Shown in pieces: positions 33,660 to 42,410 of a stretch of 64,000 nt of DNA. The notes under the pieces were generated by a model. The model searched no databases. It saw only the letters and a program-made list of their open reading frames with translations, and was not told where the DNA came from. The stretch is from Mesorhizobium sp. M8A.F.Ca.ET.218.01.1.1 (GTDB lineage Bacteria > Pseudomonadota > Alphaproteobacteria > Rhizobiales > Rhizobiaceae). The translations under genes and the position numbers were made by a program. Each line of letters opens with the position of its first letter. Positions within the stretch are counted from its first letter, which is position 1. The stretch is taken from positions 1,160,382 to 1,224,381 of the forward strand of contig NZ_SRUZ01000001.1 of the NCBI RefSeq assembly GCF_004791165.1, given 5' to 3'.

Positions 33660-34538
33660 GTGAAATTCGTGCTCGGTATCGATGGCGGCGGCACCAGCTG
33701 CAGGGCCGCCCTGGCAACAGTCGACGGCGCCGTCATCGGCCGCGCCAAAAGCGGCGCCGCCAACATCCGCACCGACCTCACCGGCGCCCGCTCGAACATC
33801 GTCGATGCGGCGCGGCAGGCCTTCATCGCCGCCGGGCAGGACCCGGACCTGATCCCGCAAACACCCGCCATTCTCGGACTTGCGGGCGCCAATGTCGGAA
33901 CCTATCGGCAGCAGCTCGAAGCGATCCTGCCGTTCAGCACCAGCCGCGTCGAGACCGACGCCGAGATCGCGCTCGAGGGCGCTGTCGGTTCCGGTGACGG
34001 CGCGATGGCGATCCTGGGCACCGGCACAGCCTATATGGCGCGCAAGAATGGCAAATCGCGCGCCATTGGCGGCTGGGGGTTCCAGGTCGGCGACCAGGGC
34101 AGCGGCGCCCGCATCGGCCGCGACCTGCTTGAACAGACACTGCTCGCGCATGATGGCGTGCGCCAGGCCTCGCCGCTGACCGACAGCATGATGGCCGTTT
34201 TCCGCAACAATCCCGAGGACGTGGTCGAGTTTACCACCAACGCCAAACCGGGCGATTTCGGCGGCTTCGCGCCGAAAGTGTTCGAGCACGCGCAAAAAGG
34301 CGACATCGTCGCCAACTGGATCCTCGACAAGGCGGTCGCCGATGTCGAGGCATCGCTCGGCGCGCTCGACCTCGCGGCCGGCGCGCCGCTCTGCCTGCTC
34401 GGCGGGCTGGCGCCGCTCTATGCGCCGCGCTTGTCGGCACGCTACCGCGCCCTGCTGAAGGAACCGCTCGACGATGCGCTAGGCGGTGCCGTTCAGATGG
34501 CGGCGCGTCTGTTCGCCAGGACGGAGGCCGCACGATGA
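33660..34538 (+). CDS. BadF/BadG-type N-acetylglucosamine (and/or N-acetylmuramate) kinase
   Basis: 292-residue ASKHA-fold kinase. Phosphate-1 loop FVLGIDGGGTSCRAAL at the N-terminus, phosphate-2 region AILGTGTAYMA, and GGWGFQVGDQGSGARIG, the signature of BadF-type GlcNAc kinases. A kinase of this family, Clostridium MurK, phosphorylates both GlcNAc and MurNAc at O6. With murQ divergent and nagA downstream, either sugar fits. GTG start at 33660 with CGGAGG 9 nt upstream. It overlaps the regulator gene by 4 bp. Confidence 0.85.
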   Translation: MKFVLGIDGGGTSCRAALATVDGAVIGRAKSGAANIRTDLTGARSNIVDAARQAFIAAGQDPDLIPQTPAILGLAGANVGTYRQQLEAILPFSTSRVETDAEIALEGAVGSGDGAMAILGTGTAYMARKNGKSRAIGGWGFQVGDQGSGARIGRDLLEQTLLAHDGVRQASPLTDSMMAVFRNNPEDVVEFTTNAKPGDFGGFAPKVFEHAQKGDIVANWILDKAVADVEASLGALDLAAGAPLCLLGGLAPLYAPRLSARYRALLKEPLDDALGGAVQMAARLFARTEAAR

Positions 34539-35317
34539 GCGATGCCGCCGACCAGATCTTCGCCGCGCTCAAACAATCCTCGCAAAGCGGTGCGCCGCTT
34601 TACCTGCAATTGCGCAAAAGCATCGAGGACGCGGTCAATCGCGGCCTGATCGGCCCGGGTGACGCGCTGCCGTCCGAGCGCGACATCGCCACCAAGGCCG
34701 ACATTTCGCGCGTCACCGTGCGCAAGGCGGTGCAGGACCTGGTCAAGGGCGGCATCCTCGTCCAGCGCCATGGCTCCGGCACTTTCGTAGCGCCGCGCAT
34801 GGAACGCGTCGAGCAGTCGCTGTCGCGGCTCACCTCCTTCACCGAGGACATGGCGCGGCGCGGCATGGCGGTGCGCTCCGCCTGGCTTGATCGGGGGCTC
34901 TACGCGCCCTCGCCCGACGAGATGATGGTGCTCGGCCTGTCGTCGAACGAGCTGGTGGCGCGCGTCGCGCGCCTGCGCATCGCCAACGACACGCCGCTGG
35001 CGATCGAACGTGCTTCGCTGTCGGCCAGCGTGCTGCCCGATCCGGCCGGCATCGGTTCCTCGCTCTACGCGGCACTGGAACTGACCGGCAACCGGCCGGT
35101 GCGCGCCGTGCAGCGTATCTCCGCCGCCAATCTCGGCGAGGGCGATGCGCGCCTGCTCGAAGTGCCGCCGGGTATTGCCGGCCTGCACATCGAGCGTATT
35201 TCCTATCTGGCGAGCGGCAAGGTGATCGAATTCACTCGCTCCATCTACCGGGGCGACGCCTATGATTTCGTCGCCGAACTGCGGCTGACAGGGCCGAGCG
35301 AAGAGGGCCGACCATGA
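34535..35317 (+). CDS. GntR-family regulator with UTRA ligand domain
   Basis: 260-residue HutC/NagR-type regulator. The winged HTH is at about residues 20-85 (PLYLQLRKSIEDAVNRGLI, LPSERDIATKADISRVTVR), followed by a UTRA domain from about residue 100, which in NagR/YvoA binds glucosamine-6-phosphate or GlcNAc-6-phosphate. Coupled on both sides by ATGA overlaps. It most likely represses both arms of the amino-sugar locus through the paired TGGTATT sites and is released by a pathway sugar phosphate. Confidence 0.85.
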   Translation: MSDAADQIFAALKQSSQSGAPLYLQLRKSIEDAVNRGLIGPGDALPSERDIATKADISRVTVRKAVQDLVKGGILVQRHGSGTFVAPRMERVEQSLSRLTSFTEDMARRGMAVRSAWLDRGLYAPSPDEMMVLGLSSNELVARVARLRIANDTPLAIERASLSASVLPDPAGIGSSLYAALELTGNRPVRAVQRISAANLGEGDARLLEVPPGIAGLHIERISYLASGKVIEFTRSIYRGDAYDFVAELRLTGPSEEGRP

Positions 35318-36348
35318 TCTCCAACACCACCCATATGCAGCGCGAGATCGAGGAAATCCCGCAAGCCGTCGCCCGCCTGCTCGACGGCTCCGGCGCGGTG
35401 CTGGCCGAAGCCGGGCGCGGCATCAGGGAACGCGACCCGCATTTCGTCGTCACCGTGGCGCGTGGCTCGTCCGACCATGCCGCCACCTTCATGAAATATG
35501 CCGTCGAACTGACCGCGGGCCTTGCCGTCGCCTCGGTCGGCCCCTCCATCGCCTCGATCTATGGCCGCAAGTTGCGGCTTGACGGCTCGGCGTGTCTCGC
35601 GATCTCGCAGTCGGGCAAGAGCCCCGACATCGTCGCCATGGCCGAAACCGCACGGACCGGCGGCGCCCTGACCATCGCCGTCACCAACACCGCCGATTCG
35701 CCGCTCGCGCGCGCCTCGGACTATGCGATCGACATCCTCGCCGGCCCCGAGCGCAGCGTCGCGGCTACCAAGACCTTCATCAACTCCGCCGTTGCCGGTC
35801 TTGCCTTGATGGCGCATTCGACCGGCGACGAAGCGCTCCTCGCGGCACTTGCCCGCCTGCCCGAGCATTTCGGCAAGGCGATCGCCTGCGACTGGATGAG
35901 CGTGCTCTCCGAAACGATCGAGAAGCAGAAGTCGTTGTTCATTCTCGGCCGCGGCCCGTCGGCGGCGATGGCCAACGAGGCGGCGCTGAAGTTCAAGGAG
36001 ACCTGCGGCATGCATGCCGAGGCCTATAGCGCGGCTGAAGTCATGCATGGCCCGCTGGCGCTGATCGGCCCCGACTTTCCGGTGCTGGCGCTGGCCGCGC
36101 GCGACGCGTCCGAGCCCTCCGTCGCCGAAGCCGCCGACAGCCTGGCGGCCAAGGGCGCGCCGGTGTTCGTCACCTCGGCACTCGCCAATCGCGCCACGCG
36201 CCTGCCGCATGTCGCCACCGGTCATCCGCTGACCGATCCGCTGACGCTGATCGTCTCCTTCTACATGTTCGTCGAGGCCTTTGCCCGCCATCGCGACCTC
36301 GACCCGGACGCGCCGCGCAACCTTCGCAAGGTGACGGAGACCGTATGA
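35314..36348 (+). CDS. SIS-domain glucosamine-6-phosphate deaminase (NagB-II type)
   Basis: 344-residue protein with two SIS domains like the isomerase half of GlmS but without the glutaminase domain. First SIS: VTVARGSSDHAATFMKYA and AISQSGKSPDIVAMAETA; second SIS: LFILGRGPSAAMANEAALKFKE, with HAEAYSAAEVMHGPLAL. NagB-II enzymes deaminate GlcN-6-phosphate to fructose-6-phosphate and ammonia; position between the regulator and nagA fits. Fructosamine-6-phosphate deglycase-type activity is the main alternative. Confidence 0.82.
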   Translation: MISNTTHMQREIEEIPQAVARLLDGSGAVLAEAGRGIRERDPHFVVTVARGSSDHAATFMKYAVELTAGLAVASVGPSIASIYGRKLRLDGSACLAISQSGKSPDIVAMAETARTGGALTIAVTNTADSPLARASDYAIDILAGPERSVAATKTFINSAVAGLALMAHSTGDEALLAALARLPEHFGKAIACDWMSVLSETIEKQKSLFILGRGPSAAMANEAALKFKETCGMHAEAYSAAEVMHGPLALIGPDFPVLALAARDASEPSVAEAADSLAAKGAPVFVTSALANRATRLPHVATGHPLTDPLTLIVSFYMFVEAFARHRDLDPDAPRNLRKVTETV

Positions 36349-37517
36349 GCGATCGTTTTGCCCTGACCGGAGCCCGCATTTTCGACGGCGACGACTGGCA
36401 TGAAGGTGCCGCCCTTGTCGTGCGCGACGGCCTTGTCGAGGCCATGCTGCCGCAAGGCGCACTTCCCGGGGATATCCGCGCCATCGACACCGGCGGCGGC
36501 ATGCTGGTGCCGGGCTTCGTCGATATCCAGGTCAATGGCGGCGGCGGGGTGATGCTCAACGACCATCCCGATGTCGCCTCGATCGAAACCATCTGCCGCG
36601 CGCATGCGCCGTTCGGCACGACGGCACTGCTGCCGACGCTGATCACCGACACGCCCGCGATCACCGCTGCAGCCATCGCCGCCGGCGAAGCCGCAGCGCT
36701 GCAAAAGGTGCCGGGCTTTCTAGGCCTGCATCTGGAAGGGCCGCATCTCTCGATCGCCCGCAAGGGCGCGCATGATCCGGCGCTGATCCGGCCGATGACG
36801 GACGCCGACCAGGTCATGTTGATGGCGGCGCGCCGGAAGCTGCCGGTGCTGCTCACCACGATCGCGCCGGAATCCGTCGACCCGGCCCGCGTCACCACCC
36901 TGGCCAAGGCCGGAATCGTCGTCAGCCTCGGCCATTCGGATACGGGCCATGCCACGGCAAAAGCCTTCGCCGAGGCCGGCGCCAGTGTCGTCACCCACCT
37001 GTTCAACGCGATGAGCCAGATCGGCAACCGCGAGCCCGGACTGGCGGGGGCCGCCCTCGACATCGGGACCTTGTCCGCCGGCCTGATCGCCGACGGCATC
37101 CATGTCCATCCGGCGACGATCAGGATCGCTCTCGATGCCAAGCAGGGGCCGGGCAGGATCGTGCTGGTCACCGACGCGATGGCGACGATCGGCACCGACA
37201 TGACGTCGTTCACCCTCAATGGCCGCACCATCTACCGCAAGGATGGGAGCCTGCGGCTTGCCGACGGCACGCTGGCCGGCGCCGACCTCGACATGATCTC
37301 GGCTATCCGGTTCATGCACCGCACCGTCGGACTCGAGCTATCCGAAGCCTTGCGCATGGCTTCGCTCTATCCGGCGCAGGCGATCGGCCAGTCGCACCGG
37401 CTTGGCCGCTTCGCCAATGGCACGGCGGCGGACATCGTTGCGCTGTCGGGCGATCTTGGCATAGGAAGCGTCTGGATCGGCGGCGACAAGGTGTTCGAGG
37501 CTGCCGCTTCCCGCTGA
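36345..37517 (+). CDS. nagA: N-acetylglucosamine-6-phosphate deacetylase
   Basis: 390-residue amidohydrolase. Characteristic blocks are [17 protein letters not shown] (about residues 58-74), the metal Glu in [10 protein letters not shown], His in [10 protein letters not shown] and HLFNAMSQ, and the catalytic Asp in [11 protein letters not shown]. Length matches NagA. It releases acetate from GlcNAc-6-phosphate, feeding the NagB-II deaminase encoded just upstream (ATGA overlap). The leading Gln/Asn of VQVNG replaces the usual His pair of two-metal amidohydrolases, as expected for single-metal NagA. Confidence 0.9.
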   Translation: MSDRFALTGARIFDGDDWHEGAALVVRDGLVEAMLPQGALPGDIRAIDTGGGMLVPGFVDIQVNGGGGVMLNDHPDVASIETICRAHAPFGTTALLPTLITDTPAITAAAIAAGEAAALQKVPGFLGLHLEGPHLSIARKGAHDPALIRPMTDADQVMLMAARRKLPVLLTTIAPESVDPARVTTLAKAGIVVSLGHSDTGHATAKAFAEAGASVVTHLFNAMSQIGNREPGLAGAALDIGTLSAGLIADGIHVHPATIRIALDAKQGPGRIVLVTDAMATIGTDMTSFTLNGRTIYRKDGSLRLADGTLAGADLDMISAIRFMHRTVGLELSEALRMASLYPAQAIGQSHRLGRFANGTAADIVALSGDLGIGSVWIGGDKVFEAAASR

Positions 37518-37527
37518 GCGAGAGGGC

Positions 37528-38640
37528 ATGCAGACAATCGATTGTGTCGTCGCCGGAGCAGGCGTCGTCGGCCTTGCCGTCGCCAGGGCGCTTGCCTTGT
37601 CGGGCCGCGAGGTGGTGGTGATCGAAAAGGCCGACGCGATCGGCACCGTCACCAGTTCACGCAATTCGGAAGTGATCCATGCCGGGCTCTATTATGCGCC
37701 CGGCAGCCTGAAGGCCCGGCTCTGCCTCGAAGGCCGCCGGCTTCTCTACGCCTACTGCGCCGAACACAATATCGGCCATCGCCGCCCCGGCAAGCTGATC
37801 GTCGCCAGCGAGCCAGGCCAGGCGGACGGGCTGCGGGCGATCGCGGCCAATGCCAGGCGCTGCGGGGTCGACGATCTTGAGTTTTTGACACGCGGCGAGG
37901 CCGAGCGCCTGGAACCGGCGCTGAGCTGCGCCTCCGCGCTGCTGTCGCCGTCGACCGGCATCATAGACAGCCATGCGCTGATGCTGTCGCTGCGCGGCGA
38001 CGCCGAGGCATCAGGCGCATCCCTGGCTTTCCTCACTTGCGTTGCCGGCGCGACGACCGAAGCCGGCCGGATCCGGATCGACACGCGCGATGCCAATGGC
38101 GAGACCTTCGCCTTGGAGGCCGGCGCTTTCATCAACGCAGCGGGCCTCGATGCGCAGGCGGTGGCCGGCCGGATCGAGGGTTTTCCAAGGGACCTCATCC
38201 CCCGGCAGTGGCTGGCGCGCGGCAATTACTTCGCGCTTCCCGGGCAGTCGCCCTTTTCGCGGCTGATCTATCCGGTTCCGGTCGAGGGCGGTCTCGGCGT
38301 CCATCTGACGCTCGACCTTGCCGGCAATGCGCGCTTTGGTCCCGACGTCGAATGGATCGACAGCGTGGATTACACGGTCGACCCCGAGCGAAGCACTGTC
38401 TTCTACGAGGCGATCCGCAGCTATTGGCCTGATCTTGCCGATCATGCCCTGCAGCCGGCCTATGCCGGCATCAGGCCGAAGCTGTCCGGCCCGGGCCAGG
38501 CTTCAGCCGATTTCATGATCCAGGGTCCAGCCGATCATGGCGCGGGCCGGATCGTCAATCTGTACGGCATCGAGAGCCCCGGCCTGACGGCGAGCCTGGC
38601 GATCGCCGACCATGTCGTCGAACTCTTGTACACAAGCTGA
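37528..38640 (+). CDS. FAD-dependent oxidoreductase of the DAO/LhgO family
   Basis: 370-residue flavoprotein with the dinucleotide motif [17 protein letters not shown] at the N-terminus and the conserved [23 protein letters not shown] block of L-2-hydroxyglutarate oxidase-like proteins, ending with the second FAD block [18 protein letters not shown]. It follows nagA by 10 bp, so it belongs to the amino-sugar operon. L-2-hydroxyglutarate is the family-typical substrate. Because murQ releases D-lactate, a 2-hydroxyacid oxidase role in disposing of lactate is an alternative; the sequence does not decide. Confidence 0.78.
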   Translation: MQTIDCVVAGAGVVGLAVARALALSGREVVVIEKADAIGTVTSSRNSEVIHAGLYYAPGSLKARLCLEGRRLLYAYCAEHNIGHRRPGKLIVASEPGQADGLRAIAANARRCGVDDLEFLTRGEAERLEPALSCASALLSPSTGIIDSHALMLSLRGDAEASGASLAFLTCVAGATTEAGRIRIDTRDANGETFALEAGAFINAAGLDAQAVAGRIEGFPRDLIPRQWLARGNYFALPGQSPFSRLIYPVPVEGGLGVHLTLDLAGNARFGPDVEWIDSVDYTVDPERSTVFYEAIRSYWPDLADHALQPAYAGIRPKLSGPGQASADFMIQGPADHGAGRIVNLYGIESPGLTASLAIADHVVELLYTS

Positions 38641-38670
38641 ACCGGCGTCCTCGCCGGGGCGGGTTTCTGC

Positions 38671-40197
38671 CTAGCCGGCCTTGGCGGAGACATAGAGATC
38701 CTTGTAGCTGTCGCGAAGCAAGTTCTTCTGTACCTTGCCCATCGTGTTGCGCGGCAGTTCGTCGACAAAGATCACCCGTTTCGGGTGCTTGTACTTCGCC
38801 ATGCGGCCGGCGATGGCGTCGAGGATTTCGGCCGCGGTGATACGCGAAGCGGGCGAGCGCACGATGACAGCGGTGACGCCTTCGCCGAAGTCCGGATGGG
38901 CAAGGCCGATGACGGCGCTTTCCAGGACGCCGTCGAGCGCGTCTATCTCGCTTTCGAGCTCCTTCGGATAGACGTTGTAACCGCCTGAGATGATCAGGTC
39001 CTTGCCGCGACCGACAATATGGACATAGCCGTCGGCATCGATGGTGCCGAGATCGCCAGTGATGAAGAAGCCGTCGGCGCGAAATTCCGCCCTGGTCTTT
39101 TCCGGCATGCGCCAGTAGCCGCCGAACACGTTCGGCCCCTTGACCTCGATCATGCCGACCTCGCCCTGGGCAAGCGGCTTGCCGGTGTCGGGATCGGCGA
39201 TGCGCAGCGACACGCCGGGCAAGGGGAAGCCGACCGTGCCGGCGCGCCGCTCGCCCTCATAGGGATTGGAGGTGTTCATGTTGGTCTCGGTCATGCCGTA
39301 GCGCTCGAGGATGGCGTGGCCGGTACGCTCGCGCCATGCCTTGTGCGTTTCGGCCAGCAACGGCGCAGAACCGGATACGAACAGGCGGATGGTCTTCGCA
39401 GCCTCGCGATCCAGCCCCTCCTGCTGCAACAGCCTGGTATAGAAGGTCGGCACGCCCATCAGGGCGGTGGCGCGCGGCAGCAGCGAGACGACGCGGCCGG
39501 CGTCGAATTTCTGCTCAAACAGCATCGAGGCGCCGGCCATCAGGACGACATTGGTGGCGACGAACAGGCCGTGCGTATGGAAGATCGGCAGCGCGTGGAT
39601 CAGCACGTCATCCCCGGTGAAGCGCCATTGCTCGACCAGGACCCGGGCATTCGAGGCGAGATTCTCGTGGCTGAGCATGGCGCCTTTCGAGCGGCCGGTC
39701 GTTCCCGACGTGTAGAGGATCGCCGCAAGGTCGTCCGCGCCGCGCTCGACATCATGGAAATCGGAGGACTGCCGCGATGCCTGGTCCGCAAGGGATCCCT
39801 CGCCATTGCGGTCGAGCGTGACCACGACGGCACCGGACGGCTCGACCATCCCACGGATATCCGCCGACCGCGCCGGATCGCAGACAATCACCCGGGGTGC
39901 CGCATCGTCGAAGAAATAGCCGAGCTCGGCCAGCGTATAGGCGGTGTTGAGTGGCAGGAAGACGGCGCCGGCGCGCACGCAGGCGAGATAGAGCAAAACC
40001 ATCTCCGGGCTCTTCTCGACCTGCACGGCAACCCGGTCGCCGGGCGCGACATCCATTTGCAGCAGCGCATGCGCGAGCTGCGCCGATCGCGCCAGCATGT
40101 CGCCATAGGTGAGCGTGCGGCCATCATCGGTTTCCATCAACGGATGCCCAGGCGAGGGCATCCGGGACCGGAATGCATCGAACAGATGATTGCTCAT
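38671..40197 (-). CDS. matB: Malonyl-CoA synthetase
   Basis: 508-residue ANL adenylating enzyme. P-loop LYTSGTTGRSKGAMLSHENL (about residues 158-177), IFHTHGLFVATN, ERYGMTETNMNTSNPYEGER, and the C-terminal catalytic Lys in PRNTMGKVQKNLLR. The stretch MSNHLFDA at the N-terminus and the MTETNMNTSNPYEG motif match rhizobial MatB so closely that the assignment is firm. It activates malonate to malonyl-CoA. ATG at 40197 with AGGAAG upstream. The usual partners matA and matC are not adjacent, so here it is probably used for malonate or methylmalonate salvage without a local decarboxylase. Confidence 0.92.
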   Translation of the reverse strand: MSNHLFDAFRSRMPSPGHPLMETDDGRTLTYGDMLARSAQLAHALLQMDVAPGDRVAVQVEKSPEMVLLYLACVRAGAVFLPLNTAYTLAELGYFFDDAAPRVIVCDPARSADIRGMVEPSGAVVVTLDRNGEGSLADQASRQSSDFHDVERGADDLAAILYTSGTTGRSKGAMLSHENLASNARVLVEQWRFTGDDVLIHALPIFHTHGLFVATNVVLMAGASMLFEQKFDAGRVVSLLPRATALMGVPTFYTRLLQQEGLDREAAKTIRLFVSGSAPLLAETHKAWRERTGHAILERYGMTETNMNTSNPYEGERRAGTVGFPLPGVSLRIADPDTGKPLAQGEVGMIEVKGPNVFGGYWRMPEKTRAEFRADGFFITGDLGTIDADGYVHIVGRGKDLIISGGYNVYPKELESEIDALDGVLESAVIGLAHPDFGEGVTAVIVRSPASRITAAEILDAIAGRMAKYKHPKRVIFVDELPRNTMGKVQKNLLRDSYKDLYVSAKAG

Positions 40198-40375
40198 GAA
40201 ATCTTCCTGGAGTGACGCAATTGTGGGTGACGGCAATGTCGACGCCGGCCGCGGGTCGGCACGCGGCGAAGCGTTCGCGTTTCCCGGCCCGGCCGTCAAG
40301 GCCGCAAACGGCTGCCCGGCGTCTACCGAAAAGATTCGAGAGATGGGACAGCGGAGCGCGACGGTCAGACAGCCG

Positions 40376-41122
40376 TCAACGCTGGGCGCGCTGACCCGGA
40401 CCGGCGGCGGCCTTTGGCGTCTCGCCTTGCTTGAAGCGTTCCATGCACATGGCGGCGGTCAGCTGGTAGTGATCGATCAGGGCCTGGACGGCGCCGTCCG
40501 CATTTCCGTCCAGCGCATTTTCAGCAATGAGCCGGTGTTCGGCGAAATCGTCGCGCTGGACGCTCTCGCCGTCATTGGCCATCTGGCGATAGCGGTAGGC
40601 GTGATCGGAAAGCTGGTCGCAGAAGCCCACCAGCCAGTGCGACCGGCAGGCCGAGATCAGCACCCGGTGGAAGGTGCGGTGCAATTTCTCCCAGTCCGGA
40701 TTGAGCGACGAGCTGCTTTGCGGCAAAAGACGTGAGGCACGCCCCAGGCGATGCAGCGCCAGCACCAATTGTTCTTCCCATTCGGCGGTGCGGTGGGCAA
40801 TGGATTCGCGCAGCGCCCGCTCCTCGAGCCAGCAACGGGTGCGCGTCAGCTCCTCGAGTTCGGCCGCAGTGACCGGCATGATGAAGAAGCCGCGCTGGTC
40901 ATGGCGGCCGAGGAGACCTTCGGAGGCAAGGCGATTGAGGGCTTCACGAACCGGAGAGGCGCCGGCGCCATACTTGGAAACGACCCACTCGACGCGCAGC
41001 TTGCTTTCGGTTTCCAGGGCGCCGGCGAGAAGATCATCACGCAATTGATGATAGACCGTGCTGGCAAGCGTACTCTTGGCTCCGGGCCCGTCGTCGTTCA
41101 GATTGGCAACTCCGTATGTCAA
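40376..41122 (-). CDS. GntR-family regulator with FCD domain (MatR-like)
   Basis: 248-residue regulator: an N-terminal winged HTH (VYHQLRDDLLAGALETESKL through GASPVREALNRLASEGLL) and an all-helical FCD domain from about residue 95 with the Asp/His metal pattern (WEKLHRTFHRVLISAC). In Rhizobium, MatR of this family controls malonate genes, and this gene lies upstream of and co-directional with matB, so MatR is the likely role. The TTG at 41122 is chosen because AAGGAG precedes it by 6 nt; a TTG at 41158 would add 12 residues. Confidence 0.8.
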   Translation of the reverse strand: MTYGVANLNDDGPGAKSTLASTVYHQLRDDLLAGALETESKLRVEWVVSKYGAGASPVREALNRLASEGLLGRHDQRGFFIMPVTAAELEELTRTRCWLEERALRESIAHRTAEWEEQLVLALHRLGRASRLLPQSSSSLNPDWEKLHRTFHRVLISACRSHWLVGFCDQLSDHAYRYRQMANDGESVQRDDFAEHRLIAENALDGNADGAVQALIDHYQLTAAMCMERFKQGETPKAAAGPGQRAQR

Positions 41123-41180
41123 AAGCGACTCCTTGTCCCCAACTGTCGTCTTGGGCAATTCGAGTCCGAAAATTCCCCTT

Positions 41181-41252
41181 CTGTACCAGTACCATACAGC
41201 GCCACGCTCCAGCCGCTCAAGCAGAAGATCGCGCTATTGTACTTTAGAACAA
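41181..41252 (-). promoter_or_regulatory. Possible operators upstream of the FCD regulator gene
   Basis: Two inverted repeats lie in the 390-bp gap between this gene and rpe: CTGTA-N9-TACAG (41181-41199) and TTGTAC-TTTA-GAACAA (41237-41252, one arm mismatch). Either could be an autoregulatory GntR site. Apart from these and the rpe terminator I see nothing coding in 41123-41512. Confidence 0.3.
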
Positions 41253-41408
41253 AGAAATATACCCAATCCGCACGCCGATCGCGGGAATTCGAATATCTCT
41301 ACAACCAGTGGAAACTTAACGTGTTTTGTATGCACGCACAAACATCTGTTTCTCCTGTGCCCGTGCGAGCATCTTTTCTGTCGCGCGCAAAGACAAGGAA
41401 CAACGCGC

Positions 41409-41438
41409 CGAATCAGGCCTCCCGGGCGGCCTGATTCG
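41409..41438 (-). terminator. Terminator of rpe
   Basis: Perfect 11-bp arms CGAATCAGGCC and GGCCTGATTCG around TCCCGGGC, about 75 bp after the rpe stop. On the minus strand it is followed by a fairly T-rich GTTGTTCCTTGTCTTT. Probably a factor-independent or mixed terminator. Confidence 0.55.
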
Positions 41439-41512
41439 GGCGTGCCTACGCTGAAGGGTGGTGATCGCACAAAGCCGGCGTGTTGGAATTGAAGCCGGAT
41501 GACCGCGCTGTG

Positions 41513-42190
41513 TTAGCCGGCAGCCTTGTCGGCCGCGGTCCTGATCGCTTCGATATTGGCGCGGTAAGCCTCGACGCTGCCGCCCTTGAAGATGGCAGCA
41601 CCCGCCACCAGCACGTCGGCGCCGGCCGATGTGACCAACGGGGCTGTTTCCGGCGAGACCCCGCCGTCGATCTCGATGCGGATCGGCCGGTCGCCGATCA
41701 GTGCCTTGACCCTTCTCACCTTGTCGATGATCCCCGGGATGAAGGCCTGGCCGCCGAAGCCCGGATTGACGGTCATGATCAGGATCAGATCGAGCCGGTC
41801 GAGCACATATTCGATCATTGTTTCGGGCGTCGCCGGATTGAGCGAGACGCCGGCCTTCTTGCCGAGGTTCCTGATGGTCTGCAGCGAGCGGTCGAGATGC
41901 GGCCCGGCCTCGGCATGCACCGTCATGCCGTCGCAGCCGGCCTCGGCGAAGGCGGCGAGGTAGGGATCGGCGGGCGCGATCATCAGGTGGCAGTCGAAAA
42001 AGGCCTTGGTGCGGTTGCGGATCGCCTTGATGACAGGCGGGCCGAAGGTGATGTTGGGCACGAAATGCCCGTCCATCACGTCGAGATGGATCCAGTCGGC
42101 ACCTGCCGCCGCCACCGCCTCGACCTCGTCGCCGAGCTTCGAGAAATCCGATGCCAGCACCGACGGTGCGATCAAGGTTTTTTTGCTCAT
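41513..42190 (-). CDS. rpe: Ribulose-phosphate 3-epimerase
   Basis: 225-residue TIM-barrel epimerase interconverting ribulose-5-phosphate and xylulose-5-phosphate in the pentose phosphate and Calvin cycles. Active-site blocks: [32 protein letters not shown] (His and Asp metal ligands), [12 protein letters not shown], and [11 protein letters not shown] near the C-terminus. Length is standard. No Calvin-cycle genes surround it. ATG at 42190 follows an AGGCC/ACGAG region with a modest ribosome site. Confidence 0.92.
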   Translation of the reverse strand: MSKKTLIAPSVLASDFSKLGDEVEAVAAAGADWIHLDVMDGHFVPNITFGPPVIKAIRNRTKAFFDCHLMIAPADPYLAAFAEAGCDGMTVHAEAGPHLDRSLQTIRNLGKKAGVSLNPATPETMIEYVLDRLDLILIMTVNPGFGGQAFIPGIIDKVRRVKALIGDRPIRIEIDGGVSPETAPLVTSAGADVLVAGAAIFKGGSVEAYRANIEAIRTAADKAAG

Positions 42191-42361
42191 CTCGTGGCCT
42201 TTCCGGGCGTCCTTTTCATACGGGCGCTCCGAACCGACTGCCTAAAGCGCTCCTGGCGACTTGTCGAGGGCGCAAGCACGGCGGTTCCACAGGCAGGGGT
42301 AACGTCGCGGCGCGCGTTGGTCCTGGGCGGCCAATCACCGCCTGCGCGGGTCATGAAGAAA

Positions 42362-42387
42362 AACCCGCCGGATTGCTCCGGCGGGTT
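42362..42387 (-). terminator. Rho-independent terminator of the DUF11-repeat protein gene
   Basis: Perfect stem AACCCGCCGGA / TCCGGCGGGTT with a TTGC tetraloop. Read on the minus strand it ends GGCGGGTTTTTCTTC, a classic U-tract, 24 bp after the stop of the 1286-residue gene. Confidence 0.85.
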
Positions 42388-42410
42388 CTCGTTTGGCGTC
42401 GCGCAGATGG

